Shown here: positions 1 through 13,136 of the stretch, one piece after another | How positions within the stretch are numbered: the stretch's first letter is position 1 | Layout: every line of letters begins with the position of its first letter | Source of the DNA: Rhodamnia argentea | Lineage: Eukaryota; Streptophyta; Magnoliopsida; Myrtales; Myrtaceae | Reading direction: 5' to 3' | DNA: 64,000 nt | Assembly (NCBI RefSeq): GCF_020921035.1 | Contig: NC_063159.1 | Span: forward strand, 5,992,501 to 6,056,500 | The notes under the pieces: model-generated | What the model was told of the DNA's origin: nothing | Databases searched by the model: none | The model's input: the letters and a program-made list of their open reading frames with translations, nothing else | Position numbers and translations under genes: made by a program

Positions 1-939
1 ACTATGCAATGCTTCTATTAGAAGTAAGTAGAGGCGAGTAAGAGAATGGAAAACAATTTGTAACATATTATAGTGGTTCGGCTTTTGGTAAAGCCTATGT
101 CCACTCCCCCACACTAATAGCATACTAGCTGTATTTCATTAAGTAACAAAATGAGAGATTATAGAAAGATGTGATGTCTTGAATACAAGCACTTCAACAG
201 AAGCGGATGTTGCTTCTACCAAAGCTATTTCACTCTACACACTTGAACTCTATATTACACCTGTCACAAAATCTCTCTTATAAGCTCGAGTAGATAATTA
301 TAATAATTATAGCTCTCTTGAAATATAGATGATGATCTCTTGATCTTTCTTACTTCTCTTCAAATCTTATGCTCCTTATATACTCCTTGTCACCCAAGCT
401 TGCCGCTTGATAGAACCACACCGAGTATTAATCTTTAAACTAGTCGTTGATAGATTGATGGATAAGAATTACATAGTCGTTGAGATTGAAGACATTAGAG
501 ATTTGAAAGGATTTGCTTGTCCATAAAATCAAATCATTGAACCCATAAATTAAGCTTCTGATAAAGAAAATTATCTATAGGGTGATTGCCAATCAATCAA
601 GATTCCTCATATGGAAAGTTAGGAGAATATTTTTTTTAGATTATTAACTGTCAGTGAGGAATATTTTCCTATTACATAATTAAGAATAAATTTATAGAAA
701 CAGTGATGATCAATTGAAGATCGAAATATATCTCGCCATAAATATCTTGTATGAGTTTGCCTTTGTCCAAGAAACATGTTTCTATTAGAATAAAACATTT
801 AGCGGATTAAGTATAAAAGGTATAATGATATATTTGTAGATATCCTCAAAGTATTTCACAAAATCTTTTCAACAAAGTATAGTAATTTTGTTTCCTTCAA
901 AATCTAATAATAATTTCTCAACGCCGAGGTCCCTAACAC
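1..939 (-). mobile_element. LTR-like retrotransposon fragment
   Basis: This is AT-rich non-coding sequence without an ORF. Read on the minus strand it begins TGTGTTAGGGACC near 939, and its other end carries a 'gtggttcgg' stretch near 73-80, which is typical text inside plant LTRs. The left end lies outside the window, so no target-site duplication can be tested. The LTR assignment is an inference. Confidence 0.3.
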
Positions 940-1036
940 AACAAATGGTGAACGTTACGACCATTGCCCTAGCGTCATTTCCAATGGCAAGGTTGCTTGA
1001 TCTTGCTAGAGATAATGCTTCCGCATGAGATATATC

Positions 1037-1342
1037 GGTGTCAATAGTTCAGTTCGGATTTTCAAAAAATCCAAATCGATAGGATGAGCGGCTAGCCAAA
1101 CCGAATACGGGTTTTTGATTTTTGGAATAGAGAAGAGAAAGCAACATTAAGCTTCATGGTGATTTTGAGAGGGGTTGGAAAGAAGAGAGATTGTAAATTG
1201 GGCGTTCGAGTTTTGTTGAGAATGGTTACAATTCGGTTAATAGAACTAAAATAACCTGAATATAAAAAGAATAATTATTTCTCCATTATCCGAACCGAAC
1301 TGAAAATGCACGAAATTTCGATTCGATTTTGGTTCTGACACC
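1037..1342. mobile_element. MITE with GGTGTCA inverted ends
   Basis: The element opens GGTGTCA (1037-1043) and closes TGACACC (1336-1342). Subterminal 'cggttcgg'-like text occurs in opposite orientation in the two halves. There is no coding capacity. It resembles the common hAT-like MITEs of plants, but I could not define a target-site duplication. Confidence 0.4.
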
Positions 1343-1763
1343 CCTAATGGGATGTACCTATTGACATAAAAAAGTTACCACTAGTTTTGGTTATTATCAA
1401 CAAATATCAAACTTAGTTGATAAGAGTAGAGTTAATAATGAATATAACAATCGACAACTTGAAGAAAATTGAAGGAAGTCATCAACAACAATAGAGATCG
1501 ACAAGAGCCATCATTGAGACTTAAGAAGTTAATCGATAAAGTCATCAACAATGGGCAATCAGCACAAAGATGGAACTACTAGGTTATTTTGTTTTGTTGC
1601 AACTAATTTAGGGAATTTTAACTTATCGTGGATATTTATTTGAGATAAGGAGTTAGTGGATAACACAACATCTTGTAATCGTCATTAGGAAGTTATTTGT
1701 TATTCATGTTCCAAATCGTAACTTTGTATGTAGCCGTTCTTGATTTATTTTATCTTTACTTTC

Positions 1764-2090
1764 AGTGCCATAACTTTTGTATGGCGTTCACTTGAGTGCT
1801 ATAACTTTCAAAATGTTCACTTAAATGCCATAATTTTCAAAAATCATTTACTTAAATGCCATCATTGACGTGGATGTTGGAAAAGTTGACGTGGCACGAC
1901 AGAAAGCTAACGTGGCACGTCGAAAAAGCTAATGTAGACGCCGGAAAAGTTGACATAGCACTCAAAGTAAACGATTTTTGAAAGTTATGGTATTCGAGTG
2001 AATGATTTTTGGAAGTTATGGCACTCAAGTAAATGTTTTGAAAGTGATAACACTCAAGTGAATGTCTTACACAAGTTATGAAGCTCATGG
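1764..2090. repeat. Foldback (palindromic) repeat
   Basis: The left arm (about 1764-1860) repeats phrases such as 'cacttaaatgccataa'. The right arm (about 1955-2090) carries their reverse complements, such as 'ttatggcactcaagt'. The centre holds three short 'gttgacgtggcac'-type repeats. The minus-strand 92-codon ORF across it is a by-product of the repetition. The element could fold into a long hairpin. Confidence 0.6.
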
Positions 2091-2692
2091 TGTACTTATT
2101 CCCAATTTTTAGATATCTCTCGGTTCTCATACTTTAGTTGTAGTTTCAGCTATCTCATTGGCAATTATATTTTGGCATGTATCTTAGTTGTAGATTCATA
2201 TCTTTGTCATCGATTAAATTCTGATATTATATCTTTGTCATCGCACTTTATCATCGATTAAATTCTGGCGAGCTTCTTATTTCATTGGGCTTCAATGTTG
2301 TTTAAAAATGCCACTGAAGCATCTTTGTTTCTTGTGTTCTACTGTTACAACTCTTGGCCGAAATAGCCACAAACTTGTCTTCTCTTAATGAAAATCGAAA
2401 AGTGAATTTTGGGAAAAGATAAGTTATCGACGATCCAATTTCGACAAAAAAAGTACCATACTGGCGTTTTTGGACTTAGAACAACAACTTAGGGATTCTC
2501 AAACTCTTGTATTGGTAACCTGTCGCGATTTCTTAATCTCTTCGTCAGGAGTCATCGTTTTCATTACTACATCGTGCTCTGCATGTCCCATCTGCGAGTC
2601 GTCGTATTAGAGAGTGTTCTCATGCTGGACATGCTTTAATTGTCTTTATACGTCAAGCCTCAATATATGTGAATAAGAATCCAGTGACCTGA
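2091..2692. other. Intergenic, nothing recognised
   Basis: This is AT-rich spacer with no ORF of interest, no recognisable repeat arm and no RNA gene signal. Confidence 0.5.
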
Positions 2693-3240
2693 CGAAAAAT
2701 TACCAAAAAAGTTCTAAATTTATTGTAATTGTGCTAATTCAGTCATAAACTTTTTTTTTTTACCAATTCAGTCCTAAACCTTTTGTAATTGTGCTGATTC
2801 AATACATCCGATTAATTTTGGCCAACCGGTTCCTACCATCCGGCGACATAATTCTTGAGTAATTTTTTTGAATATTGAATTTTGAATTTTTTTTTCCCTT
2901 TTTTCTTTTCTTTTTCTTCCTTCTCCCGCCTTTGGCCGGCTACGGAGGTCAGCCTCACCGTTGTTGGGAGAGGCTCGGCCTTGCCATGGCTGGGCGAGGT
3001 CATCGACCTCGCAAGCCGGCTGTCGCTTCTGGCCAAATTGGCTAGAGGAAGAAGGAGGAAAAAAAAAAAAAGAAAGAAAAAGAAAATTAAAAAAAATTAA
3101 AATATTGTTAAAATAATATATCTCTGGATGCGCTTGATCAAAATTGATCGGATGGACTAAGATTGAATCGGCAAAATAAAAATTAGAATTGAATTGATAA
3201 AATTGTAATAGATTTAAGATTTTTTTTTAAAATAATTCTC
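2693..3240. mobile_element. Foldback MITE with GC-rich core
   Basis: The arms are made of 'ttcagtcctaaacc'-type units: the left arm is about 2693-2850 and the right arm about 3125-3240 in reverse complement. They flank a core of long T and A runs around a GC-rich part (about 2925-3040) with repeated 'ctcggc/cgaggtc' text. Long inverted arms around a captured GC-rich core suggest a non-autonomous Mutator-like element. The ORFs in the core are low complexity. Confidence 0.6.
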
Positions 3241-5429
3241 CTGATTTGAAAATTTTGGAAAACTCCAATGATAATACATTAAAAAAAAAAAACAGAAAAG
3301 ATGCTTGCTAAATTTGTATCCAAACCGCCTGTCGAAATACATGTGAACTGTTAGTCACTTGGACATATTGAAAATGACCCCTTTGGTCTCTCGATTGCCA
3401 TTTAGCCTCGGACACTGCAATCGTGCATAATTCCAAGATTTAACACATCACACGTGCACCTGTCTACTATATATTAAACATTTTTAATGGTGAATGGATT
3501 TGCGTGCCCAGAAGAAGAACGAATAGCAGACGCGGATTAGGTTGTCACGAGATCAATTTCCACCTCCTCGACACTGTCGCCACCTTGCTTATCCTCTCTC
3601 TCTCTCTCTCTCTCTCTCTAATTGAAGTAAATGTTCGCTTTCACTGCATAAAAATTGAAAAAATTACTAAAAGAGTTATAAATCCATCTCGCTTATATCA
3701 ATTCGGTCGTAAACCTTTTAATTCAATTAATTTAGTCCTAAACTTTTTAACAATTTGTCAATGTAATCTATCTAATCAAATTTGATCGGAGAATTGCTAA
3801 CGTGAACAAGCGACGTCCTACATAACGCAGCTGGCACTAATAGTGATAATTTTTTTAAATTTTTTAATATTCTTTATTTTATCAATTATTTTGCTTTTAA
3901 TTCGTTTTTTTTTTATATATATATTGTAGTCGGCGAGAATTGCCGTTCCAGAATGGAAAGTCCTACATGTGATGCCGTTCCAATCTCTATTCAGAATTGC
4001 ACCTAGGTTCAAGAGATCTCAATTTTTGTAGGATATCAATCGTTAAATTCCTCACAATTGCACCATTTCATCAACACACGATCACAAACATCGTTATTGG
4101 TCCCTTCAATAGCGTCGCATCGTGTTATCTTCTCTAGGATGCGAACGTTCCAGAATGGAAAGTGTCGGACGTGGATGGCGAAGGTGGCAAAGAATGCAAG
4201 TTGCAATATGAAATGCCAAGACATTCTTTTCCGGGGAGAAGGCGCATTACGGGTAGGATTGGGAAGGAATCTGCCGGGAGATAGGACATGGAAGAGAGGT
4301 GTTTCTGAGGAAGCGTCAAATGTTGTTTAGCTGTCAATCCCTCCAAAAACCTCTCACGGGCTCATCTCTCTCTCTCTCTTGTTAGCCATGCAAAATATCA
4401 ATTATTCTTCTTTTCTCCATTGTTTTTGGCCAAATGCAAAATGTCACTTCACACGCTTTAACATGCCCCCACACGTCTAAGATGTCGCACGTTTGCCTCA
4501 AGAGGAATAGCGCAAGGTCAGGACGTCGGAGGATTTCCAATTTAAGAAACCGGAGGTCGCGCGGTTAAAATTCAATCAGTCGAGTCTCGATAACACCGGA
4601 CAGAGCTACCCCGCATAAGCTGAAGGTCTGAACTTAACCGGTTTATGAGACTCGCAAGGCGTTTCACGAGCCTCAAGGTGACCAAGTTTCCGGCGCTTGT
4701 GTTCTCGAAAAAGCAGACTTCCAGTTACGGACAATTTGTCGGCCTTTTAGGTGGACCGGTAGAGGAGGAAGCGCGAGATCAGATGACAGTCCTGTGGAGA
4801 TCTGATGGCCTAAGTACAATGACTTCCATCGTCCATTGAAGGCCTAAGTACAATCCTGGCGATAGGCAATTTTATATTTCATTCCGTGTTAAGGAAGGCA
4901 GAGTCGGTCCACCTTACCTGCGTTAATTTTTCCCTAATCTTAGTTGACACACGTTACGCTAGACAACAACATTAGGGTTTTCTTTTTTTAAATGCTTTTC
5001 GACAGTCACGTGAAGCCTTTATTTGATATATCTATTAGGCCAACTAGCAACATACGCACGTAATCATCGTCAGTAGTGGATTTGTGGTCCTTTCGCAAAT
5101 GATAGGCTTACCCTTACAGCCAAGTAGACTAGTTAAACGGATGGATCGGATGGGGTTTGGATATGATCATAAATGGTCCGACCCAAATAGACCCATTTAA
5201 CTCAAAGTTGGATGAGACGGTTCCGCAAAGAACGGATATAAGTTGTTGCAGTTGTAAGGAGTTCACCGAAAACCTCATAAATGTCGTGGCACCCTTTTTT
5301 CCGGCTGTAGCTGTTGTCACAGGCCGTACTATTGGAAAATTAACGTTTTTAATATTATGTTGGGGTATGGTTCATACTCTTTATCAACTGTATTTTATTG
5401 ATAGTTTAGATTTGGACTCATGAATAACT
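3241..5429. other. Intergenic: (TC)n tract and a lone foldback arm
   Basis: A (TC)n microsatellite lies at about 3593-3619. One unpaired arm of the 'cagtcctaaac' foldback family lies at about 3650-3790. The rest (3830-5429) holds only short ORFs on both strands with no recognisable domain. I see no gene here. Confidence 0.5.
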
Positions 5430-5620
5430 CATATTACATATAATCTCTTTCTCTTGTAATTCAGAATTATAACAAAAATGTGGGAGGTGCTAATTATAGT
5501 GGAATCCTCTTCTAAATGCAGCCCTCATTTAAGGGTCAATCAAGATAAAACCTTGTGTCTTGATTTTTCTTTATCACCTTTATTCTCTATTCCGTTGTGT
5601 TTGTGCGACTAATCCTAACA
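5430..5620 (-). mobile_element. LTR fragment, same family as 36351-36689
   Basis: On the minus strand it starts TGTTAGGATTAG at 5620. It then follows the same order of phrases as the 36351-36689 element: a gag-rich stretch, 'ggttttatc', 'gacccttaaa', and 'agaggattccactataatt'. The distal part is diverged or missing and no target-site duplication was found. Confidence 0.5.
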
Positions 5621-6409
5621 CATCCCGAATAGGTTGCTTTCTTCTAGAGCCGAACTTACGGTCAAGCTGAGGTTTAGTTTTATATAGAATCTTAATGTTT
5701 ATGCAAACCCCGGCTTGATACAGGGACGAGGAAAATCTCAAGATCTATTCGGAAATTGTTAACTAAGTAGCTCACGTGAGCACCTAGTGGAGAAACGAAT
5801 GGTCGAATCACCTTCTTAGTGATCCTTAATCATCGAATCTTATCACCTAAACAATCCCACTACGTTCAACTAATCACAATTACTTAAAAAGTTTTTTTCT
5901 TTTTCTTTTTATGGGAATGATGCATGATGGACCACAATTCGACGAGCGGGAAAAACCACATGTGATTTGTAGTCCGGCTGTCGGAGGTTGTTTCCACATG
6001 TGAATAATAAACCATGTTGTGTTATTACCAAAGAGACAAAATTGGGTTCTACAGGAATCAATTCAAGCTGTGCCGTAGTTCCAGATTGTCAGTGGAATTT
6101 CTAGCTTGTGGACTCATCCCAACTGGCCCGATGCTCTCTACATGCTTAAGTTTCCTTGGCTGTGAAATTTTAGCATGGTACGTATTGAAGCTGGTTAGGT
6201 CTTTCCTTGATTCCACATGCCATTTATTTCCTACATTCAGCTATTTCCAAATCACTATACTTGTGTATTCTCTTGAGGTCAGCCCGAAGAAGACAAACTT
6301 ATGTGCCTGTGATAATTACTCGATATGCGTGTGTTGAGAGGATTGCCGCAACCAATACATATTAGTCCGGTGCTGAAGATGGCAACACGGTAAATGGCGA
6401 TGGGCGTGC

Positions 6410-6458
<49 letters not shown>

Positions 6459-7084
6459 AAAAAGAGTGGCTTCATCAGATTTAGTGGCAGCGGTCAGAGG
6501 TCATTAGGGTTTGAAAATAAGAGAGAGTGAGAGAGGGCTAAATAGTGACTATTGTCTTTTTCGATTTAGTAAGGTGACCCGATTTATGAATTTATACTCT
6601 CTTTATGATTTGAGTATGAGAGAGAGAGAGAGAGGGCTAAATAGTCACTATTGTTTTTCGGTTTTAGTAAGGTCACTCGATTTCTGAATATATACTTTTT
6701 TATGATTAGCACATAATTTGCTCATACTATCAGATAATGACTAGATTCATAATCAAATACAACCAAATTAAGAAGGGATTCCTACTTGTATGTTCTTGGT
6801 GATTAATCTAGAAGCTCTAGACCAATTCAGGACAAGTCAACAATCTCTCTCTCTCTCTCTCTCATCTTCCATTATTCAGGAAACAAAGACAAGAAATAAC
6901 AATAGAGTTCCCCACAGAACAAATCTAGATGGAATGTGGGGCAACAAGTAATTTCACCCTGATGAATATGCAAAACACTCAATGGGTATCATTGTGGCCT
7001 ATTAGGTTATAAAGAAGCGGAGGCCCTTGTGCCAAAAACAAACAAATGATGAGATAGGTTAGGTTATTTGTGAGCTCACACACG
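5621..7084. other. Intergenic upstream of the bHLH-like gene
   Basis: It contains a (GA)n run at 6412-6454, a 99-bp tandem duplication (6531-6629 and about 6630-6708) beginning 'gagagggctaaatagt', and a (CT)n run at 6842-6863. The 107-codon ORF at 6014-6337 has no recognisable domain and I do not call it a gene. Confidence 0.5.
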
Positions 7085-7094
7085 CTATTTAAAA
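7085..7094 (+). promoter_or_regulatory. Possible TATA box of the bHLH-like gene
   Basis: The sequence TATTTAAAAA lies about 100 bp upstream of the ATG at 7191, which is a normal plant distance. It is a weak match to the TATA consensus. Confidence 0.35.
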
Positions 7095-7190
7095 ATGCCT
7101 CATCTCTTGATGCTCCATTTGATTGGAAAGAAGCACCGGAAGAGGAAGAAAAACCCCAGAAGCTGAGACCAGCTTTGGAGCTCCAAGGCC

Positions 7191-8891
7191 ATGTCTTCTC
7201 GCGAGCAAAGGAGAGCGGCTCTCTACGAGAAGTTGCAGCAACTTCGCGCCGTCACCAACTCCAGCGCAGTAAGTAGTCGAATCCATCATCCATATACCCT
7301 GTAAAGCATTGCACAAGTGAAAGAATAGAAAAACCAGATGCAAAAAAGTTCTGATTGCCCTTTGCCGTGAACACGAAACGTGCCTTCCCATGGAAATTTG
7401 CCCGTTTGTTCAATGTTTTCTCTAGGGAAATCAAGTTCTTGATAGCGTAGATGATACTTATCATTTGCATATGTATACGTTGACTAAGTACCAGCAACTC
7501 ATTTGGCAGGTGAATAGAACTTCAATCATTGTGGATGCAGCCAAGTACATAGAGGAGTTGAAGGAAAAGATAGACAAGCTGAACGAAGAGCTCGGAACTT
7601 CGACAAATCAGGATTTACCCATGGTACGCCTTTGTATATATCGTCGATCACGTGCCTGGAATAATGCGAAGCACATATTGCAGATTTCCGTAAGCCCTTG
7701 ATGGTCTCGTGACACGGTCAAAGACTCGATTGCTGTAACGACCTTAATTTCTAAACCCATGTCATACGTTTCTACGATGCTAATTGGAAAGTTCTTTCCT
7801 CTGCTATAAGTGGATCTGAAGTACTATAGATTCCTTAAGAATTTCACGTACTTATGATTGAAATTGTGACATATATATATAGGGATTGGCTTGTGAGTTT
7901 TTCAGGAGGTTAACGTCGAAAGCCAAGAGAAGGGGTTCCGAATAAACGTGTATTCGGAAAAGAACTGCCCAGGTTTGCTTGTTTCCATACTTGAAGCCTT
8001 TGAGGAGCTGGGGCTCAACGTTCTGGATGCTAGGGTTTCTTGTGCAGACAATTTCCATTTAGAAGCGGTTGGAGGAGAAGTAAGAAACAGAATACTTCCA
8101 AATCTTAAGTGTCTTCATTTATTCTTGACTTGATGTTCGATCACTCCATATACAAATACTTGAAGTGAAATTAACTTCTCTATAGCGTACAACGGCGGTC
8201 GAAAATTTTGTCTACAGAAGGGATTGATCTCATGAAAATTGCATTTGCTACAAGATGGATAGTTATCTGTATAAACTCACAAGTTTTGCTAGTATAGTAG
8301 TCTTCAGGCCATTGTGAGAATAACAAGTGTGAGCCACAAATTCTTAAAAGAGTCGACCCCACAACAATTTATAATTACTTGCTACTTTCTTTTTTGTGGC
8401 CAGAATAGACTATTGCTCTCACAGTAGATTAAAGACTGTCACTTGATCACTTCTCTAAACTTAATCGTGCGCACGTGGAGTTGACTCCTCGTGTGAAAAA
8501 GGCGTTACCCTTCTTTAAATTAATCATTGAAATACACATACATGTCTATTTATCAAATTGACTTCGCACCTTATTTCCCCCTCGCAACCGTACTGCTTTT
8601 CTATCTAACATGAAATGCGGTTCCTGATGGTGCGGTCTGATTATCAACGCCATAGTGCATCCCAATGTCAACCGAGAAAATTAACACTGAATTAGTTGCT
8701 TAAGATGCATACATTGAAATGCTTTCTTTGTTTACCTGCAAGAATATATTTGCGTCTTTTGTTGTGAATTTTAAGTGCAAATTACTGGCTACATTTTGCA
8801 GGAAGATGGGCATGACAACATAGACGCTCAGGTGGTGAAGCAGGCAGTGCTGCAAGCTATCAAGAAATGGAGCGACGAGCAAGACGGTTAA
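7191..8891 (+). CDS. bHLH-like regulator with ACT-like domain (four exons)
   Basis: The exons are 7191-7268, 7510-7623, 7906-8079 and 8802-8891. All introns are GT-AG in phase 0, and the product is 151 residues. Residues 1-60 form a helix-loop-helix region (starting MSSREQRRAALYEKLQQL, then SIIVDAAKYIEELKEKI). The basic segment with the E-box-reading His-Glu-Arg is absent. Residues about 70-120 look like an ACT-like dimerisation fold (GFRINVYSEKNCPGLLVSIL). The whole resembles the small Arabidopsis proteins At2g40435 and At3g56220 ('SCREAM-like'), which is from memory. Without a basic region it probably acts in the nucleus by dimerising with true bHLH factors rather than by binding DNA; that is inference. 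The length matches the family and nothing is broken. The ATG is the first in frame after the TATA-like site. Confidence 0.88.
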
Positions 8892-10529
8892 TTACACTTG
8901 AACCATCTGTGAATCTTCTCTCTCCCTCTTTCTCTTTTGCTTCCTCTTTGCTCTACTATGAAGCCAGCAGCACCTGTAGAAAAGAGAAAGACAGGGAGAG
9001 GAGGTAAGGAAAAAAAAGGATTAAGATGCAACAATTGTAACAAAAGTATCCGATGATAGGATAAGTTTGCAGCAGCCAAGGAAAAGGGTTTTAGCGCATA
9101 ATCAGGACAAAATTTGTTCAGTGATGATTCATGTCGATATGACAACTAGGCAATCTTTTACTGCTGCTGGAATGAAACAAATGAAGATGCAAAAGCTAAG
9201 TCATGCTTGTCATTGATAGTTCATGTAATGAGTGCTTAACAGCTGTTCATGATTGGAATTGTCTGGGTCATATCAGTATCTGCCAAAATGAAGGATGTGA
9301 TGGCAGGAAACATTTTGAAGAAAATAGACAAAGTTTTTTGGTTGAGGGGCTTTTCTGTTGGAGGCCATCTTAAAAAAATGGGGCAAACACATCTGCCCTC
9401 ACATCAACTAGTTGAGACAAAAATGTAAATGGGATCTCAAATGTTTTAGAATGATAATCTATGATGTGATTATGCGCTTTTGATGATGTATTATCTTGCT
9501 TTCAGGCAATTATTTTACTTAGCACTGTTGTTACTTAAACTATATATCATGCGTTAACCATACAATTAGCAATTAATCAATGGTAGATGTTAAAGCATTT
9601 CGTATTGCTAAATCATGGGGTTTGTTCGGGCTTTATACACATGGTCTCCCTCTCGCCAATGACTATTTAAGCTTTTGGATTAGACTACTTTTTAATGGTG
9701 GAAAGTCTCGAATTAGGCTTGTGTACATGATACGCAACTATTTAATCTGTTTATACACAAAGTCGCCTTTATCACCATTGATTTCTCATAGATAATTCCT
9801 AAAACCGTACTTATCCGTATTAATAGCAAATAAGGTGATTTGTGGAAGAAAAATTTATCGTGTATTATTTATTTCTTTATTATACAAGTCTTCTATAACC
9901 CTCAAATTTTCAATGTCAAGTTAGTTCCTAGCCATAATCAATGTTTCATATAAAGCTTTCTAACTGGCAATGACTTAAAAAATCAATGTTTCATATAAAG
10001 CTTTCTAATCGGCAACGACTTAAAAACCACGTAAAATCGCATCACAATCTAGTCGTACTTGGCTATTTAAACCTCGATGAATATGTATCTAATAGTAGCT
10101 CAATTACTAGTAGTGTGTTTCAGTTGATTTATGGGATTTTTCAGGAGCAAGGTTATTTTTATTATCATATCGGAATGTGTTGCTAAGATCACTTTTAACC
10201 ATCGCGATTTCGTAAGCGGATGTAGTATTTTTGCAAGGACCTCTTCGGTTGATGGCTAAAATAAGCTTAGGCCAAAACCTTATAATAGTAGTTTTCATTT
10301 CGTCGACCCTATTTGGTGGGGAGTCAATGCATTCCATGTATTGTGTGCATTATTTGGGGAGTAACCAAGCATAAAAATCAGATCTTGGTGGATAATTCGA
10401 GTATTTCATTGAAAAAGATGGATTTTCTTCCATACCGGTAGATTATGTAGAGAGGTGAAAACTGTCAAAATATCGGCGGTTGAAGAAGTTACCAATCCAA
10501 AAGAAAAAAAAAAGTAACCGATCACTTGA
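8892..10529. other. 3' flank and intergenic with a 45-bp tandem repeat
   Basis: The likely 3' UTR of the bHLH-like gene runs through the first few hundred bases. A 45-bp unit starting 'aatcaatgtttcatataaag' occurs twice in tandem (9936-9980 and 9981-10025) with a few differences. ORFs at 9580-9795 and 9986-10186 show no domain. Confidence 0.5.
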
Positions 10530-11520
10530 TTTTTTGATACTTTTTGGTAACTTGCACGCATGGCAGCACTTCTGCTTCAGGAATTAACTTCTTGTTAGAA
10601 GTTGATTTTTCTGCTTCTCCTAAGAAGTAGGAATTGATTTACGATCAAAGAAATTCGTTTGGTAACGGTTGAAAATTTTTACTTCCGAAACATTATTAAT
10701 ACAAAATTTTCTATGAAAAATTATTGTCGACCGCCGAAATATTTCTACTTAATTTTTAAAATTTTTATTTTTTTATAATTAATTTTTCCTATGAAAAATT
10801 ATTTACTTTCTAAAAATAAAAAAAATTATTAATTTTTTACTTCGGTCGCCGAAGATGGTGACTTGGCAACCGCAGGTAGCACGGTGGTCGATGGTTGGTG
10901 GCCGCCAAAGGGGGCGGTGGTCGGTGGTGGTTGGCGGCAGTAGCTATTCGCGGTTAGCGACAGAGGGTGGTGGCCGATGGTGTTCGACAATAGGCTGTGG
11001 CCGGCGGTAGCAATGGTCGGCGGTTGACGGCGGTCGCGAGCGAGGATGAGTGGCAGCCGGTGGAGGTCAGAAGTAGGCGGTGGTTGGCGGTGGCCGACGG
11101 AGGTTTGCGATGGATGGTGGTGGGCGATAGTCGGCGGTAGTCGGAGGTTGACGGCAAGGAGTTGTGGGTAACGATGGTCGCGAGTGGCGGCGGGCAGCGG
11201 CAGAGGTCGGCGGAGGAGGGCATGGTTGAAAAGAGGATGAAGATATAATGAAAAGAGGGTGAGGCGAGAAATACTTCTTGAGTTGAGAAGCGATTTTTTT
11301 TTAACTTTTTAATTTGGGGGAAAAATAGCTTCAAAAGTGAAAATTTACTTCTGAAGTAGAAATTTCTTTCATAAGTAAAACTATTTACCAAACGGATTTA
11401 TGCTGCAGAGGTTGTATTACCAAACGGATTTCTGCTCTAGAAGCTCTTTTGGAGCATAAATTCACTTTCATAAGTGTTACCGGGTGAGAAACACTTCTGC
11501 GGCAAACGGATTTATTTGTT
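10530..11520. mobile_element. Non-autonomous foldback element with GGTGGTCGG-rich core
   Basis: The ends carry the 'cacttctg/cagaagt' text of the element at 55519-55804, in opposite orientations. The core (about 10850-11230) is a degenerate GC-rich minisatellite of 'ggcggtggtcgg' words. The 145-codon minus-strand ORF at 10954-11391 is a translation of that core and not a gene. The boundaries are approximate. Confidence 0.45.
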
Positions 11521-11539
11521 TTAGGATTGCGTGAAGCTT

Positions 11540-13136
11540 ATCAACTTTTATATAATTTTGTGAACATTTATTGTGTAACTCATCAATCTTTCCTCGTTAG
11601 ATTACCAACTAATTTTGGTTTTCCAAATCTCATTGAGTTGCTTGTCAAAGTCTATTAGGATATTCTTTAAAGTTCACCAACTTTCTATTCTTTGTTTTTT
11701 TTTGTTGGTCGGAACCAACTTTCTGTTGATTTACCCACTTTTATTTGTATTGCTTACCAACCCCACTATAATTATGCACTCTTTCTAGAAGTTACAGCCT
11801 TAATTGAAATGATTACCAACTCTAATCCGATTAAGTTGCCAACTCTTACTATTTCACATAGTTATCGACAATTATCTGTTTTTTTAATTAATAATTTCTC
11901 TCATCTTTAATAAACCAAAAAACTACACTTATCACTTACAAACTTTTATTCACATTTTTACTATCACCTTAAATGGTTCGACCATTGTATGAGATTACCA
12001 AAATTCATTAAAGTTACTTATCACCTTTCTTTTTACTACTCACGAAATAGTTTTGGGTTACTCTGTTAAGTTGTTATTACCAATATTTATTTGTTATTCT
12101 AATTTAACAACTTTTCTATTGAGCTACCACTTTTATTTGCCTCATTTGCCAACTTTTTAAAGTTACAAACTTTACAACCTCAATCAAGTGATCACCGGTT
12201 GTTCGCCAATTAATATTACGATCGACGCATAATTACAGCGAAGTAAAACGAGCGAGAAAGAGAAAATAGAGACAAGAGATTTTATCCCGATTCACTTTTA
12301 AACTGGGACTACGTCCAGTAGAGGATTTTACTATAATTAGCACTTCGCACCTCTCGTACATCATTCGATTGCAAGCGAAAAAGAATATATATAACAGTAG
12401 CTATTCATGAGTCCAAACCCAAACTACTAATGAAGAATTATGGGCTTAAATCGTTAAAGCTCTCTGGTGTCCATGGAACACTATTCCCTTAAGACCCCTA
12501 CCAGGGCGGCTCTCCCGGATCCCCATGCTTTTCTGTCGTGATTCAAACTCCTATTTGAGTTACGACAGTTTATTTGGGCTTTTTTTTTTTTTTTAGATAC
12601 TAACTTCTCTTATTCCTTACCAAATTTTATTTACATTTCTTACAAAGGCTTAAATTTACTAACTAGTAAATGAATTATCGGTCTTTATTTGTTATGAATT
12701 GTACAAGTTTTTCTAGTTAAATCACCAACTAGTTTTGACTTACCAACTCTTATTTTTGTTGCTTACCAATTTTTTTTTTCAACAATGTATTGTTTTCTTT
12801 ATTAAGTTACCACTTTTATTGGTCTCATTTACCAGCTTTTCGGATGTAAACTCTCTTTAGTAATTACCAATCTCAATGGAATGATTATCAACTTTTTAAG
12901 AATCAAGTTACCAAAGTCTTATATTAGTTAGTTATCAAAGCCTTTTTGGTTTTAAACTTTGAATTACCAACTTGTCTTATATCTAACAACAACAGAAAAG
13001 TTCTCTTTTTATCGACTTTTATTTACATCTTATAGCAATGCCTTAAGTTTACCCACGAAACTGAACTTACCAACCTTTTTGTGGGACTTATCAATCTTCT
13101 CTTATTAAGTTACCGGGTAGCTTTTAATTATAACTT
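11540..13136. repeat. Degenerate TTACCAACT-rich repeat block
   Basis: Words such as 'ttaccaact', 'acttttattt' and 'tgcttaccaa' recur every few tens of bases, but with no fixed period. The block is broken by an LTR-like insertion (12195-12570) and by the solo LTR at 13137-14066. It resumes after 14066 ('caatttaccaaatcatcat'). No gene was recognised. Confidence 0.5.
12195..12570 (+). mobile_element. LTR-like fragment, family of 36351-36689
   Basis: It shares the order of phrases with 36351-36689: 'gcgaagtaaa', 'gcgagaaagaga', 'ttttatccc', 'gattcacttttaaact', 'agaggattttactataatt', and then a GC-rich 'ggcggctctc' part. The termini are unclear and no convincing target-site duplication was found. 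Confidence 0.5.

Noticed and set aside
6014..6337. 107-codon ORF with hydrophobic stretches
   Set aside because: No domain, no supporting splice or promoter signals; hydrophobicity follows from local T-rich composition.
10954..11391. 145-codon minus-strand ORF
   Set aside because: It is a translation of a GC-rich 'ggcggtggtcgg' minisatellite core with low-complexity protein and no domain.
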